Source: Spirochaetia bacterium (GTDB taxonomy: Bacteria; Spirochaetota; Spirochaetia; Sphaerochaetales; Sphaerochaetaceae). Taken from it: 27,603 bases of DNA. The position numbers and the translations under genes are program-made. This document shows positions 15,167 through 23,320 of the stretch, in pieces (within the stretch, counting starts at the first letter, position 1; each line of letters begins with the position of its first letter). Location of the stretch: positions 1 to 27,603 of the forward strand of contig CAAGIP010000054.1 of assembly GCA_900769955.1 (NCBI GenBank), in the 5' to 3' direction. The notes beneath the pieces were generated by a model. That model saw only the letters and a list, made by a program, of their open reading frames with translations, ran no database searches and was not told the origin of the DNA.

Positions 15167-15972
15167 CTCCGCTACGGATTCTGGCACGATAACGGTTTTG
15201 AGAAGAGAACGATCTCAGAGCTTGTGCCTTCCGGTAAGGTTGCATACGATACAGGTGCCGAAGGCTCATTGATCCAGCGTCTCAGGTTCGACCTCACCCC
15301 CGATGAAATCGAACGCCATAAGCTTATCGGAAGGGATGCTTCCGTTGCAATGGAGGAAGCTGCCATGAGAATCATGCCCGGTATGAGCGAGTATGAGGTT
15401 GCTGCCGACATTATGGCATCTATGGAGAAGAATGGGTTCGAGATTCTTTCATGCATGGTTGCGGCCGATGAGAGGATTTCCCTTTACCGACATCGAAGAA
15501 GATCAAAAACCGCGTTCAGATCGGAGGAAACTTCAGAAGAAACGGTCTTGTCATCTGTCTAACACGCTATGTCTGGATTTACGAACCTACCGAGGCTGAG
15601 CTTAAGCAGTACCATGACAATCAGGTGATCGACTGCACATACATGCTCTCTTCCCGCCCCGGTGCCACATTCGTGAGCGCACTTGAAGCGGGTAAGAAGA
15701 AGTATGCCGAGCTTGGTTATGCCGAAGAGTTCGATAAACACCATCAGGGAAGGGAATACCCTGTCGGATTTGACACACCGGGAACAATCGCCGACCATCA
15801 GGCATTCTGCTGGAACCCTTCAATTACGGGAACAAAGAGCGAGGATACGGTGATATGCACTTCTGAAGGTGTCATTCCGGTCACCGGACCTGCAATTTTC
15901 CCCGTAAATACAATTGAAGTGGAGGGGACAGTTTTCGAAAGATCGGGTATACTGGTCAGAAAAATGTCTTAA
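15167..15972 (+). pseudogene. M24 family metallopeptidase, truncated and frameshifted
   Basis: Decayed Xaa-Pro aminopeptidase-like gene. The first frame, after a stop at 15164, reads LRYGFWHDNGFEKRTISELV and continues through RLRFDLTPDEIERHKLIGRD to DERISLYRH near 15490. The family then expects a continuous domain, but the sequence switches frame: TSKKIKNRVQIGGNFRRNGL onwards runs from about 15490 to the stop at 15970-15972, including HHQGREYPVGFDTPGTIADH, NPSITGTKSEDTVIC and NTIEVEG. The roughly 130-residue N-terminal domain is missing, and the frame break lies at CCGACATCG, where expected residues between RH and TSKK appear deleted. Both lesions argue for a pseudogene. The MFS gene begins 7 nt later, so the two were probably an operon. 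Confidence 0.8.
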
Positions 15973-15979
15973 TCGGGAG

Positions 15980-17137
15980 ATGGGCCTCTTGGACAGAAAA
16001 CGTTCACGTGGATTATTATGTATCGCAATGGTGTTCTTCTGGGCATCTGAGTACTGTCATGCCCCTTATTTCACGCCATATCTTGAGGAGCTGGGCTTTG
16101 CGTCCACCCTCATCGGCGTGATGACGGGAGTGTATGGATTTACCCAGATATTCGCGCGGATTCCCCTCGGAATCCTTACTGATGCCTTCTCCTGCTATAA
16201 AAAGACTATTCTTTTCGGCACGGTGGCAACGACACTTTCATCGTTTTTCCTGATGTTCGCAACCTCCGCGTGGGCGATCATAACATGCCGTGTGACAGCG
16301 GGGCTTGCCGCTTCCACCTGGCTTGCCTTCACCGTGCTTTACAACGCTTACTATAAGGATGATGAGTCAGTGAGGGCGATGACGAACGTCAATGCGTTCT
16401 CAAACGGGGGAAAACTGCTTGCGTTCTTCCTCGGAATCGCGACTGCCACCTTCTGGGGGTATAAGGTTCCCCTGCTGTGTTCCTTCCTGACAGGATGTGT
16501 GAGCATAGTGGCGGTCCTGATGCTCGAGCCTGTGAAGATAAGGCATGAAAGCTTCAGCTTTTCACATGTTGTTTCAGTCATAAAGACTCCCGTCCTGATA
16601 TTATCCGCTAATCTTGCGATCATGATGCAGTTCTACATGCAGGGAACTGTTTTTTCATTCACAAGCGGAAGGGCGGTGTCTGCCGGTGCCTCTTCCTTCA
16701 TGATAGGCGTCATCTCACTTTCATTCACGCTTGTTCAGGTACTGACGGCACCGTATATCGGCAGGAAACTGCTTAAGAAAATAAGTAAACAGAGTGCACT
16801 GGCAGCAGGATTCTTGCTCCTTGCACTCTCTGCCCTTATGATTGGTGTGTCAGCTGATGTCTTTGTGATGACGGCTGCAAACATCGCTGCCGGAGTCGGC
16901 AACCTGATCATAAACGGGCTTCTGATGGCTGCAGTAGTTTCCTCCGTCAGTGAGGAAAAGCGTTCCACCGCAATGGGTTTTTACCAGGCAGTTTACGGCA
17001 TCGGCATGTCACTGGGGCCTGTCTGTGTGGGAAGGATGGTAGCAGGGGCTGGGTATGAGAGTGCCTATCTTGCAGTAGCACTTCTCATGGCCGTTACCGC
17101 ATGTGCCGCATACGTGCTCACAAAACGCTTTAAGTGA
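15980..17137 (+). CDS. Major facilitator superfamily transporter
   Basis: Inner-membrane secondary transporter of about 385 residues with some 12 hydrophobic segments. The first loop motif is present in a relaxed form as GFTQIFARIPLGILTDAFSCYKK, and the second half contains VLTAPYIGRKLLKKISKQ, the equivalent A-like motif. GAVYGIG-like sequence near the end (FYQAVYGIGMSLGPVCVGRM) matches drug/sugar MFS proteins. The start is uncertain: GGGAG abuts the ATG at 15980, too close, while TTG at 15989 is 9 nt away and may be the true start. It follows the ruined peptidase gene and overlaps the convergent CmpB-like gene by 8 nt. Substrate unknown. Confidence 0.88.
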   Translation: MGLLDRKRSRGLLCIAMVFFWASEYCHAPYFTPYLEELGFASTLIGVMTGVYGFTQIFARIPLGILTDAFSCYKKTILFGTVATTLSSFFLMFATSAWAIITCRVTAGLAASTWLAFTVLYNAYYKDDESVRAMTNVNAFSNGGKLLAFFLGIATATFWGYKVPLLCSFLTGCVSIVAVLMLEPVKIRHESFSFSHVVSVIKTPVLILSANLAIMMQFYMQGTVFSFTSGRAVSAGASSFMIGVISLSFTLVQVLTAPYIGRKLLKKISKQSALAAGFLLLALSALMIGVSADVFVMTAANIAAGVGNLIINGLLMAAVVSSVSEEKRSTAMGFYQAVYGIGMSLGPVCVGRMVAGAGYESAYLAVALLMAVTACAAYVLTKRFK

Positions 17138-18059
17138 ACTCCAGGTTCGCGTAAATCCTTTCAAGACGCTCATCGGGGAATCTTTCGTCAAGCAGTGTTT
17201 CAAATGAGTTCGATGCATCCTTTCCGTGCACTCTTTCTGCCCAGCGGAACACTGCGACTCCTGAAACAGCTGAATTGAAGATGATGAACGCAAGCAGGAT
17301 CCAGACCATCGTCTTTCCCACCCTGTCCGGTATCATCAGTATCCATCCCGCAATTCTGGGGTATATCTTCTTGATCCAGAATATGCCCAGAATGCCCCAG
17401 AACACTGAGTACAGCAGGCATATCCTGCCGTTTATGTTGAAGGGAACGTTTGAGTAGTCCCAGCTGGTAGAACCGAAGAGAAGCTCCTGAAAAAAGGAGC
17501 ATAGGTACTCAACCACACTGCCCGTGACGAAGCCCCCTATGAACGAAAAGGTCCAGGATCTGTTCCTGTACCTGTAAAGCGCCATAGTAAGCACAAGAGC
17601 GCCCAGTCCGTAGACCAGATTGAAGGGGCCGTATACAAGTCCCGAACGGCTTTCGAAGTAGCCGTTTCTGAGATAGCACCAGAGGAGCTCTATGATTACT
17701 CCGACGAATGAGCCGGAGAAGAAGATGATGAAGAGCTTGTAGAAGTTTATTCCCCTGGCAAAGTGTTTTGTCTGCTCCTCCCTGAAGTCGATCGTCCCGT
17801 TGGCGGGCACACTCTTTATCCCGAAGTGCTTTTTCGAGCTCTTTTCAGTGTCCCTCAGCCTTGTGGAAAGCTCATCTGAGGCCTCAACCAGTTTCTTATG
17901 GGCTTCCTTATAGCGGTCTGCCATCTGGTTAAGACGCCTGATTTCCCTGTTTATGTCCTTTTCGAGCTTCTCCCTTTCCTTATCGGAAAGCGTATCCTCC
18001 TGGGCCAGTGCCTCGTAGTAGAGGCTGAGCCTTGAATTCAGTTTTTCTTCGTTGTACAT
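17130..18059 (-). CDS. CmpB-like membrane protein (putative ABC-transporter type IV) with N-terminal coiled coil
   Basis: 309 residues. Residues 1-85 are charged and helical (SLYYEALAQEDTLSDKEREKLEKDINREIRRLNQ and on), likely a cytoplasmic coiled coil. From about 105 there are some five to six membrane segments: FYKLFIIFFSGSFVGVIIELLW, SRSGLVYGPFNLVYGLGALVL, SFIGGFVTGSVVEYLCSF, GRICLLYSVFWGILGIFW, and MVWILLAFIIFNSAV. The motifs GPFNLVYGLGA and NGRICLLYSVFWGILG are those of the CmpB/DUF1113 family (Pfam PF06541), annotated as ABC-like though no ATPase partner is seen here. The C-terminus is soluble. AGGA lies 2 nt before the ATG, so ribosome binding looks poor. The function of the family is not established. 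Confidence 0.8.
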   Translation of the reverse strand: MYNEEKLNSRLSLYYEALAQEDTLSDKEREKLEKDINREIRRLNQMADRYKEAHKKLVEASDELSTRLRDTEKSSKKHFGIKSVPANGTIDFREEQTKHFARGINFYKLFIIFFSGSFVGVIIELLWCYLRNGYFESRSGLVYGPFNLVYGLGALVLTMALYRYRNRSWTFSFIGGFVTGSVVEYLCSFFQELLFGSTSWDYSNVPFNINGRICLLYSVFWGILGIFWIKKIYPRIAGWILMIPDRVGKTMVWILLAFIIFNSAVSGVAVFRWAERVHGKDASNSFETLLDERFPDERLERIYANLEFT

Positions 18060-18096
18060 GTCCTAAATGTACAAAATGATCGTGAAAACGGAAACA

Positions 18097-18435
18097 TCAG
18101 AAAGTACTCCCGTGTATGCCTTCCGCCATCTGCCTGTACTCAGAGGGCGTGACTCCTGCATGGATTTTAAAGAGCTTCGTGAAATGGCTCAGGCTTGAAT
18201 AGCCGAGTCGATCCGCGATTTCAAGCACGGTGAATCCGGTTGTGGCAAGCAGGCTTTTTGCCCTGTCCATCCTGATTCTGGTCATATAGCCATTAACACT
18301 TGATGATAGGTATTTCCTGAATGCATTTATGACAACTGGTGCGCTGTAGCCGCTCTTTTCGTAAATCTCAGCCGCTGTCAGCGTTATGTACTCGGGTGTA
18401 TGCAGCAGCGTGAGATCAAAAAGCCAGCCCGGCAT
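18097..18435 (-). pseudogene. AraC family regulator, DNA-binding domain only
   Basis: 112 residues comprising one complete AraC/XylS double helix-turn-helix: LTAAEIYEKSGYSAPVVINAFRKYL as the first and GFTVLEIADRLGYSSLSHFTKLFKIHAGVTPSEYR as the second, with the family's RMDRAKSLL linker helix. Typical members have 250-300 residues with a sensor domain; here the frame upstream of the ATG (SKLSASLS) ends in a TGA next to a possible insertion-sequence end. There is no ribosome site before 18435. It is most simply a truncated gene, although stand-alone domains of this size (MarA/SoxS type) can function. Confidence 0.65.
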
Positions 18436-18670
18436 GGAAAGGGATGCGGAGAGCTTTGATCAACTACTCACGCAGTAGAACTGCTGGGGCGTGCGACTGT
18501 CCACCGGTACTGACGGCTTTTAACGGCCTCCCGGCTTTGATTCCAGAAGTTTCACATCTTTGATCATCAGAAGGACATACAGGTGGGCATCCCTAGTGGG
18601 GTGGCCTGCAGCACCCCCTCCTTGAGGAAAAGCTGGAAAGAGCGGACGTCAGTGCCCTGATGTTCACGCC
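18436..18670 (-). mobile_element. Possible IS200/IS605-type remnant
   Basis: Non-coding stretch between the AraC fragment and the radical SAM gene. Read on the minus strand it has a short hairpin GCAGTTCTACTGC followed by GTGAGTAGTTGATCA (about 18457-18484), similar in layout to right ends of IS200/IS605 elements, and just before it a frame giving KPSVPVDSRTPQQFYCVSS and a stop, reminiscent of the variable C-terminal tails of TnpB. The rest shows stops in all frames. The resemblance is from memory of the family and is not proof; no transposase domain remains. Confidence 0.3.
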
Positions 18671-19915
18671 TTACGAGACGAAGTCCCTTATCTTCTTAAG
18701 GTAGTGAGCCTTCATGTCCGCTTCAAACTCGCTGTCAGATGAGTATTCACGTCCCAGACACTTTTTCCAGAGGGACGGATCTTCCATGCACAGGTAGAAG
18801 AATACGGAAGAGCGGAACTCATCCGGAAAGTATGAGAAAACCGTGGAAAACATCTCCTGCTTTATCGCAAGGCTGTAGGAATACTTTCCCGCAGCCTCCT
18901 CAAGCGGGATCTCAAGCACACGGGACGGTGTCCTGTGTGTCCTCAGATGCCGGAGCACTGCCTTGGTGAAGGTAAGAGTGCCGAAGCTTATCATCACTAT
19001 GTCATCGGGGGAGAAGTTATCCGTAATGGCGGATACAACCTCCCTGTAGCCTTCGTCCCAGCCCTGATGGTATATCATCGGGTGAATGTGAAAGCCCACG
19101 GGAGAGCCGTTATCGCGGGCGCGCTTTGCCGCTTCAATCCGCTTTTCAAGGGATGCAGTCAGATGCTCTTCCTTTTTTATCATCTCCTCCGCGTTCAGCG
19201 ACCAGGTGAATACCATGTTTGCAGGGTACTTACGGTCAAATACATCGGTTCTCCCGCTTTTGCTCTTGAGCTCGATCACCGTATCGGGGTGTTTTTCCGC
19301 AAAGGATGCAAGGGCTGAAAGCGTTCCGAACCTGTCTCCCGTGATGAGAGAGTCGGATGCCTGTCCCGTACCGATATGCCAGATCCCGTCAAGGTCCGCG
19401 TTTTCAAGGCACCCCTTAAGGTCCGTAACGACCTTTATCCTGTTTTCGCTGTAGAACGACTGAACAGAGCAGTAGGAACAGCCGAATGAACACTGCATTG
19501 CGGCATCAAGTGTCGTGAGGCGGCAGCATCTCGTCTTTTCCCCGTCGACCGGACAGGGGCATTTTCCCCAGAGCTTCATGTTGTCAGCGCTTATTTTTTC
19601 GATGCACTCCTTCTTCCTTATGATCGGAGGAGGCGTGAACGAGGAGTAATCGGTAGGCGTGTAACGAAGGTCATGCATGTAAGTCCTGACCTGTCTCATC
19701 AGCTCCTCAGATCTGCGCTTTCCCTGCTTTGAATCGATTTTATCCACGTCCAGTATTTCGAGAAGCCCCTTTTCCTGAAAGAGCTCCAGATCGGCACTGT
19801 CCTTCAGGAACTGAAGGCGGTCTGCCTGTGTCATTGAATACTTTTCAAAGAGTTCCGTGAAGGCTTTCCGCCTATCAGGGGTGAACGATGTCAGAAGGGA
19901 GTCATATGCGCTCAT
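18671..19915 (-). CDS. Radical SAM protein of the spore photoproduct lyase family
   Basis: 414 residues. The iron-sulfur motif CxxxCxxC is CSFGCSYC (Cys142, 146, 149), preceded by LTTLDAAMQ. Downstream GIWHIGTGQASDSL, KSKSGRTDV, FTWSLNAEEMIKKEEHLTAS, VGFHIHPMIYHQGWDEGYREV and DIVMISFGTLTF follow the order of spore photoproduct lyase-like (SplB) proteins, and FFYLCMEDPSLWKKCLG is a typical C-terminus. An extra cluster, KCPCPVDGEKTRCC (119-131), precedes the radical SAM motif. SPL repairs the UV thymine dimer of spores; this host is not expected to sporulate, so the substrate is open. AAAGGA lies 8 nt before the ATG. The gene is divergent from uvrC with overlapping -10 boxes, consistent with a DNA-repair role. 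Confidence 0.85.
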   Translation of the reverse strand: MSAYDSLLTSFTPDRRKAFTELFEKYSMTQADRLQFLKDSADLELFQEKGLLEILDVDKIDSKQGKRRSEELMRQVRTYMHDLRYTPTDYSSFTPPPIIRKKECIEKISADNMKLWGKCPCPVDGEKTRCCRLTTLDAAMQCSFGCSYCSVQSFYSENRIKVVTDLKGCLENADLDGIWHIGTGQASDSLITGDRFGTLSALASFAEKHPDTVIELKSKSGRTDVFDRKYPANMVFTWSLNAEEMIKKEEHLTASLEKRIEAAKRARDNGSPVGFHIHPMIYHQGWDEGYREVVSAITDNFSPDDIVMISFGTLTFTKAVLRHLRTHRTPSRVLEIPLEEAAGKYSYSLAIKQEMFSTVFSYFPDEFRSSVFFYLCMEDPSLWKKCLGREYSSDSEFEADMKAHYLKKIRDFVS

Positions 19916-19938
19916 GGTCTTTTTCCTTTCAGATGTGT

Positions 19939-19968
19939 ATTATAGTGTTTATGAGTGCAAAAGACCAA
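19939..19968 (-). promoter_or_regulatory. Promoter of radical SAM gene overlapping that of uvrC
   Basis: Minus strand TTGGTC (19963-19968), 18-nt spacer, perfect TATAAT (19939-19944), then a leader with AAAGGA. On the plus strand TATTAT (19938-19943) shares these bases and stands 7 nt before the uvrC ATG at 19951. The two promoters must compete for polymerase. The plus-strand -35 is poor. Confidence 0.6.
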
Positions 19969-21723
19969 GCCCATGCCCTTCCGGAAAACCCCGGCATATA
20001 TATGATGAAGGACAGCTCAGACACTGTTATCTACGTCGGCAAGGCGAAGAACCTCAGACGCCGTGTGTCCTCATACTTTCTCTCCGGACGGGATGCCAAA
20101 ACCTCCGCCCTTGTGGCCAAAATTGATCATATCGACTATATCATCACCGGTAATGAATATGAGGCACTTGTGCTTGAGAACAACCTCATCAAGAAGTACA
20201 ACCCTCACTACAACATCCTTCTCAAGGACGGGAAGAGTTATCCCATGATAAAGATAACGAAGGAAGACTATCCCCGTGTATATAAGACGAGAAGGATTCT
20301 TCCCGACGGTGCCGATTACTTCGGGCCGTTTTCCCAGGGAAAGCAGCTTGAGACGTATCTTGAGCTGATAAGGGCGGGCTATCACTTAAGGCTCTGCTCA
20401 GGAGAGCTGAAGAAGAGGGATCGTCCCTGTCTTTACTACCACATACACAAGTGTCTCGGACCGTGCATCGGCGGCATCACGCCCGATGAGTACGGTGAAG
20501 AAGTAAAGGAAATAAGGGAGTTTCTTTCCGGAAATGCCCAGAAGAGTATCATCAGGATGCGCTCTGAGATGATGAAGGATGCAAAGGAGCTGAGGTTTGA
20601 GGAAGCGACAAAAAAACGTGATCTCATTGCAAGTCTTGAAACAGTGATGGCCGAACAGGCAGTGCAGGATGCAACGGGAGAGTCGCGTGACTACGCCGCA
20701 GTCGAGATGAGGGGCCCGCTCTGTACCGTGGCAATAATGCAGATAAGGCAGGGAAGTCTTGTGGGACGTGCCCTCTACCGTGCCGAGACTATGGGTGATG
20801 AAACGGAAACCCTGCTGAGTTTCCTCATTCAGTACTACTCCGACGGTGACAGTCTTCCGAGCGAACTGTATGTTTCCCATGAGATAGATACCGAGCTGCT
20901 GTCAAGGTTCTTTAAGGAAGAGCTTCACATGCCGCTCTACATAGCATTCCCAAGGGAGGGAAAGCACTACCGCATCCTCAGGATGGCTGAGGTAAATGCC
21001 TCCGAGGATGTGGAAAAGAGGATGTGCGCGATCGACAACACACCGGCCCTTGAGCGCCTCAGGGAGCTTCTGGATCTTGATAAGGTTCCGCTTCACATTG
21101 AGGGTTTCGATATAGCGCACCTTGCGGGAAAGTACACTGTCGCATCGCTTATTGTCTTCAGAAACGGCAATCCCTCCGTGAAGGATTACAGGCGCTTCAA
21201 CATCAAAAGTCTGGATGGTAAGATCGATGACTTCGAGTCGATGAGGGAAGCCGTCACAAGAAGGTACACGAGACTTGTCAACGAGAAGAAGGATATTCCT
21301 GACCTGATACTCATAGACGGAGGTAAGGGACAGGTACATGCAGCCGTTGACATGCTTGAGGTAATAGGCCTTGATGATGTTCCCGTTGTGGGACTTGCCG
21401 AGCGAAATGAGGAGCTTGTCTTTCCCGATGACAGACCGAATCTGGTGCTTGATAAGGCTGACAGCGCACTGAGGGTACTCATTGCCGTGAGGGATGAGTG
21501 TCACCGCTTCGCGACAAGTGCAAACCAGAGAATGAGAAGTCAGGACGCAACCTTTGCCCTGCTGGAGTCGATCGAGGGTGTCGGAAAGGCGAGAAGCCGC
21601 ACGATAATGGAAAAGTGCGGTAGTGTGGAAGCGATTCTTGAGCTGGACGGGGCGGCACTTGCGAAGAAGTGCTCAATCCCCCTTGATGTTGCTGAAAGAG
21701 TCATCCATAAGCTCACGCTCTAA
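19951..21723 (+). CDS. uvrC: Excinuclease ABC subunit C
   Basis: Makes both incisions around UvrB-bound DNA lesions in nucleotide excision repair. About 590 residues from MSAKDQAHALPENPGIYMMK. GIY-YIG nuclease domain at the N-terminus (GIYMMKDSSDTVIYVGKAKNLRRRVSSYF), a Cys-rich segment (RPCLYYHIHKCLGPCIG), a UVR helix pair (about 195-235), RNase H-like nuclease with ILIDGGKGQVHAA, and paired HhH motifs at the end (LESIEGVGKARSRTIMEKCGS). The frame is open 21 codons upstream, but the family start is at 19951, which lacks a ribosome site and follows a -10-like TATTAT by 7 nt. Its last 51 nt overlap the convergent holA gene. Confidence 0.96.
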   Translation: MSAKDQAHALPENPGIYMMKDSSDTVIYVGKAKNLRRRVSSYFLSGRDAKTSALVAKIDHIDYIITGNEYEALVLENNLIKKYNPHYNILLKDGKSYPMIKITKEDYPRVYKTRRILPDGADYFGPFSQGKQLETYLELIRAGYHLRLCSGELKKRDRPCLYYHIHKCLGPCIGGITPDEYGEEVKEIREFLSGNAQKSIIRMRSEMMKDAKELRFEEATKKRDLIASLETVMAEQAVQDATGESRDYAAVEMRGPLCTVAIMQIRQGSLVGRALYRAETMGDETETLLSFLIQYYSDGDSLPSELYVSHEIDTELLSRFFKEELHMPLYIAFPREGKHYRILRMAEVNASEDVEKRMCAIDNTPALERLRELLDLDKVPLHIEGFDIAHLAGKYTVASLIVFRNGNPSVKDYRRFNIKSLDGKIDDFESMREAVTRRYTRLVNEKKDIPDLILIDGGKGQVHAAVDMLEVIGLDDVPVVGLAERNEELVFPDDRPNLVLDKADSALRVLIAVRDECHRFATSANQRMRSQDATFALLESIEGVGKARSRTIMEKCGSVEAILELDGAALAKKCSIPLDVAERVIHKLTL

Positions 21724-22746
21724 TTTCAGCGATGTGCTTCTTCCCTTTGACACGATGATCGTGTAGAGAAGTGTTTCCATGACGGTCTTTACCATTTCCT
21801 GGGGACATTTCCTGATATCTGCATCGGCGTCCTCAAGCAGGGCGATGATTCTGTCAGTGTCTTCGGGAGTATACCTTCTCAGTGCCTTAGTGTAGCTCTG
21901 CTGGTCATTGAGGTTGAAAACCCCTTTGTAATCGAAAGGGGAGGTTTTGAGGGATCCTGCCTGCCGGAAGGCATCCCTTAAGCTCATGTTCCGGGAAAGT
22001 GAGTGAAGATCCTCAAGCACGCGGAAGTATTTACCAAGCGCGGAAACAGTCGCGAATCCGCCGTCGTTTTTCATCATCAGCATCCTGGCATTCGATGCGA
22101 CCGCACCCTGAAGGTTCCCGTCCGCGATGTAGGAAAAGAGCGTTGAGGGTGTTTCTTCCCTTGTATGGGAGAGAAATGCCGAAATGTCATCTGCATTTAT
22201 GGTTCTTTCTGCGCGCTTTGCGAAAAAATCGATGACGGGATAGCAGAAGGTCCTGAGCTCGAGCGTATTGTTTTCTACCAGGGAGAGGATGAGTGAAACC
22301 GCTTCCGGCTCCACTTTGAAGTTTTCCCTTCTGAAAAGGTTCTGGACATAGTATTTCTTCTCATCATCCCTCATCTCGTAAAACGGGATGAGGTGATCGC
22401 GGTCGAAGAGGGCCGTGAGCTCTGCAGGAAAGCGCTTCTGAGAAACTTCATCGCTTGTGATGATGAGCGTGGTGCCTTCGCTGTCACTTTTCAGAAATTT
22501 AATGAGTGCATTTAGCAGAGGTCCCTTTTTCACATCGTTGAAGCTTCTTAAAAGTACAAGACGGTATGATGAGAAGAGGGATGCTGACTGAAGGGCATCA
22601 AGCAGTTCGTCAGGACCTGTCTCGAAGGTGAAGAGCAGCACGGTTTCCGCATCGGGATGGGCACTTATGACTGCCTTCTTCTTTTCATTAAGCCAGTCCT
22701 GTTTCTTTCCTTCCTCCGGACCAAAGAGGATGTATGCATCATTCAT
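21673..22746 (-). CDS. holA: DNA polymerase III subunit delta
   Basis: Clamp-loader subunit that opens the beta sliding clamp. About 357 residues in three parts typical of HolA: an N-terminal AAA+-like domain (AYILFGPEEGKKQDWLNEKK, LLDALQSASLFSSYRLVLLRSFND, TTLIITSDEV), a lid domain (LSLVENNTLELRTFCYPVIDFF, INADDISAFLSHTREETPSTLFSYIADG), and the C-terminal collar (LGKYFRVLEDLHSL to the end). As expected for delta it lacks a working Walker A. The start ATG at 22746 overlaps the end of the LexA-like gene by 8 nt. Last gene of hprK-HPr-lexA-like-holA; overlaps uvrC tail to tail. Confidence 0.9.
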   Translation of the reverse strand: MNDAYILFGPEEGKKQDWLNEKKKAVISAHPDAETVLLFTFETGPDELLDALQSASLFSSYRLVLLRSFNDVKKGPLLNALIKFLKSDSEGTTLIITSDEVSQKRFPAELTALFDRDHLIPFYEMRDDEKKYYVQNLFRRENFKVEPEAVSLILSLVENNTLELRTFCYPVIDFFAKRAERTINADDISAFLSHTREETPSTLFSYIADGNLQGAVASNARMLMMKNDGGFATVSALGKYFRVLEDLHSLSRNMSLRDAFRQAGSLKTSPFDYKGVFNLNDQQSYTKALRRYTPEDTDRIIALLEDADADIRKCPQEMVKTVMETLLYTIIVSKGRSTSLKLERELMDDSFSNIKGD

Positions 22747-23320
22747 AGCTTCTGTAGACCTTTGCCAGCACACCGTAAATCGTTATGTGACGGCATATCT
22801 TTGACGGTACGTTGTCGCTTTCCGGCAGCAGCACCAGACGCGATGCTTCCTTCGTGTACCTTCTTACCAGCACTTCCTCGCTGTTATCGTCAAGGAAGTA
22901 AATTATGTCCCGCTCCCTGGCTGCATCGGTTTTCCTGAAGATCAGGGTATCTCCTTCCATGATGCCGATGTTCTTCATGGAGTCATCATTCATTTCCACG
23001 GCAAAATAGGAAACTTCAGGATTGAGGAAGAGTGTTGAAAGGGTGATCGTGCTCTCACTTCTGTCCCTAAGGGTGTATGGAAGCGTCACTGCCTTCAGCT
23101 TACTGTCCTCGCCTTTGAGCCTTATCGAACGTGCCTGCCCCGGGATGCGCTCGATGACACCCTTTTTTTCAAGTGCCGCGATGTGGTCGTAAACCGAGCT
23201 CACCGCAATCTTAAAGTGGGAAGATATCTCATCCAGGGAAGGGCACATGGAATTCTCCCTCTGAAAGGCCCTGATGAAGGAGAGTATTTCTTCCTGCCTC
23301 TTTGTCAGTCCGCCTTTCAA
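22739..23320 (-). CDS. LexA-like repressor with degenerate self-cleavage site
   Basis: 193 residues with the full LexA layout. The winged helix LTKRQEEILSFIRAF, then PSLDEISSHFKIAVSSVYDHIAALEKKGVIERIPGQARSIRL, is clearly LexA-like. The C-terminal S24 fold has Ser114 (NDDSMKNIGIMEGDTLIFRK), but the expected catalytic Lys is Arg153 (EEVLVRRY against DEVTVKRL in E. coli LexA), and the hinge (VTLPYTLRDRSESTITLS) has no Ala-Gly scissile pair. It therefore probably binds DNA and dimerises but cannot self-cleave, so a classical SOS role is unlikely. It begins with TTG overlapping the HPr stop (TTGA), with GAGG 7 nt before. Location after hprK and HPr suggests a link to carbon or energy status; this is inference. 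Confidence 0.85.
   Translation of the reverse strand: MKGGLTKRQEEILSFIRAFQRENSMCPSLDEISSHFKIAVSSVYDHIAALEKKGVIERIPGQARSIRLKGEDSKLKAVTLPYTLRDRSESTITLSTLFLNPEVSYFAVEMNDDSMKNIGIMEGDTLIFRKTDAARERDIIYFLDDNSEEVLVRRYTKEASRLVLLPESDNVPSKICRHITIYGVLAKVYRSYE

Noticed and set aside
18601..18708. Plus-strand frame ending EEKLERADVSALMFTPYETK and on, before the radical SAM gene
   Set aside because: It starts after a nearby stop, has no start codon with a ribosome site and enters the 3' end of the opposite gene; no family recognised.
19888..19950. Longer uvrC starting at 19888
   Set aside because: The added residues are not UvrC-like and overlap the divergent radical SAM gene's start and promoter; the family begins at MSAKDQAHALPENPG.
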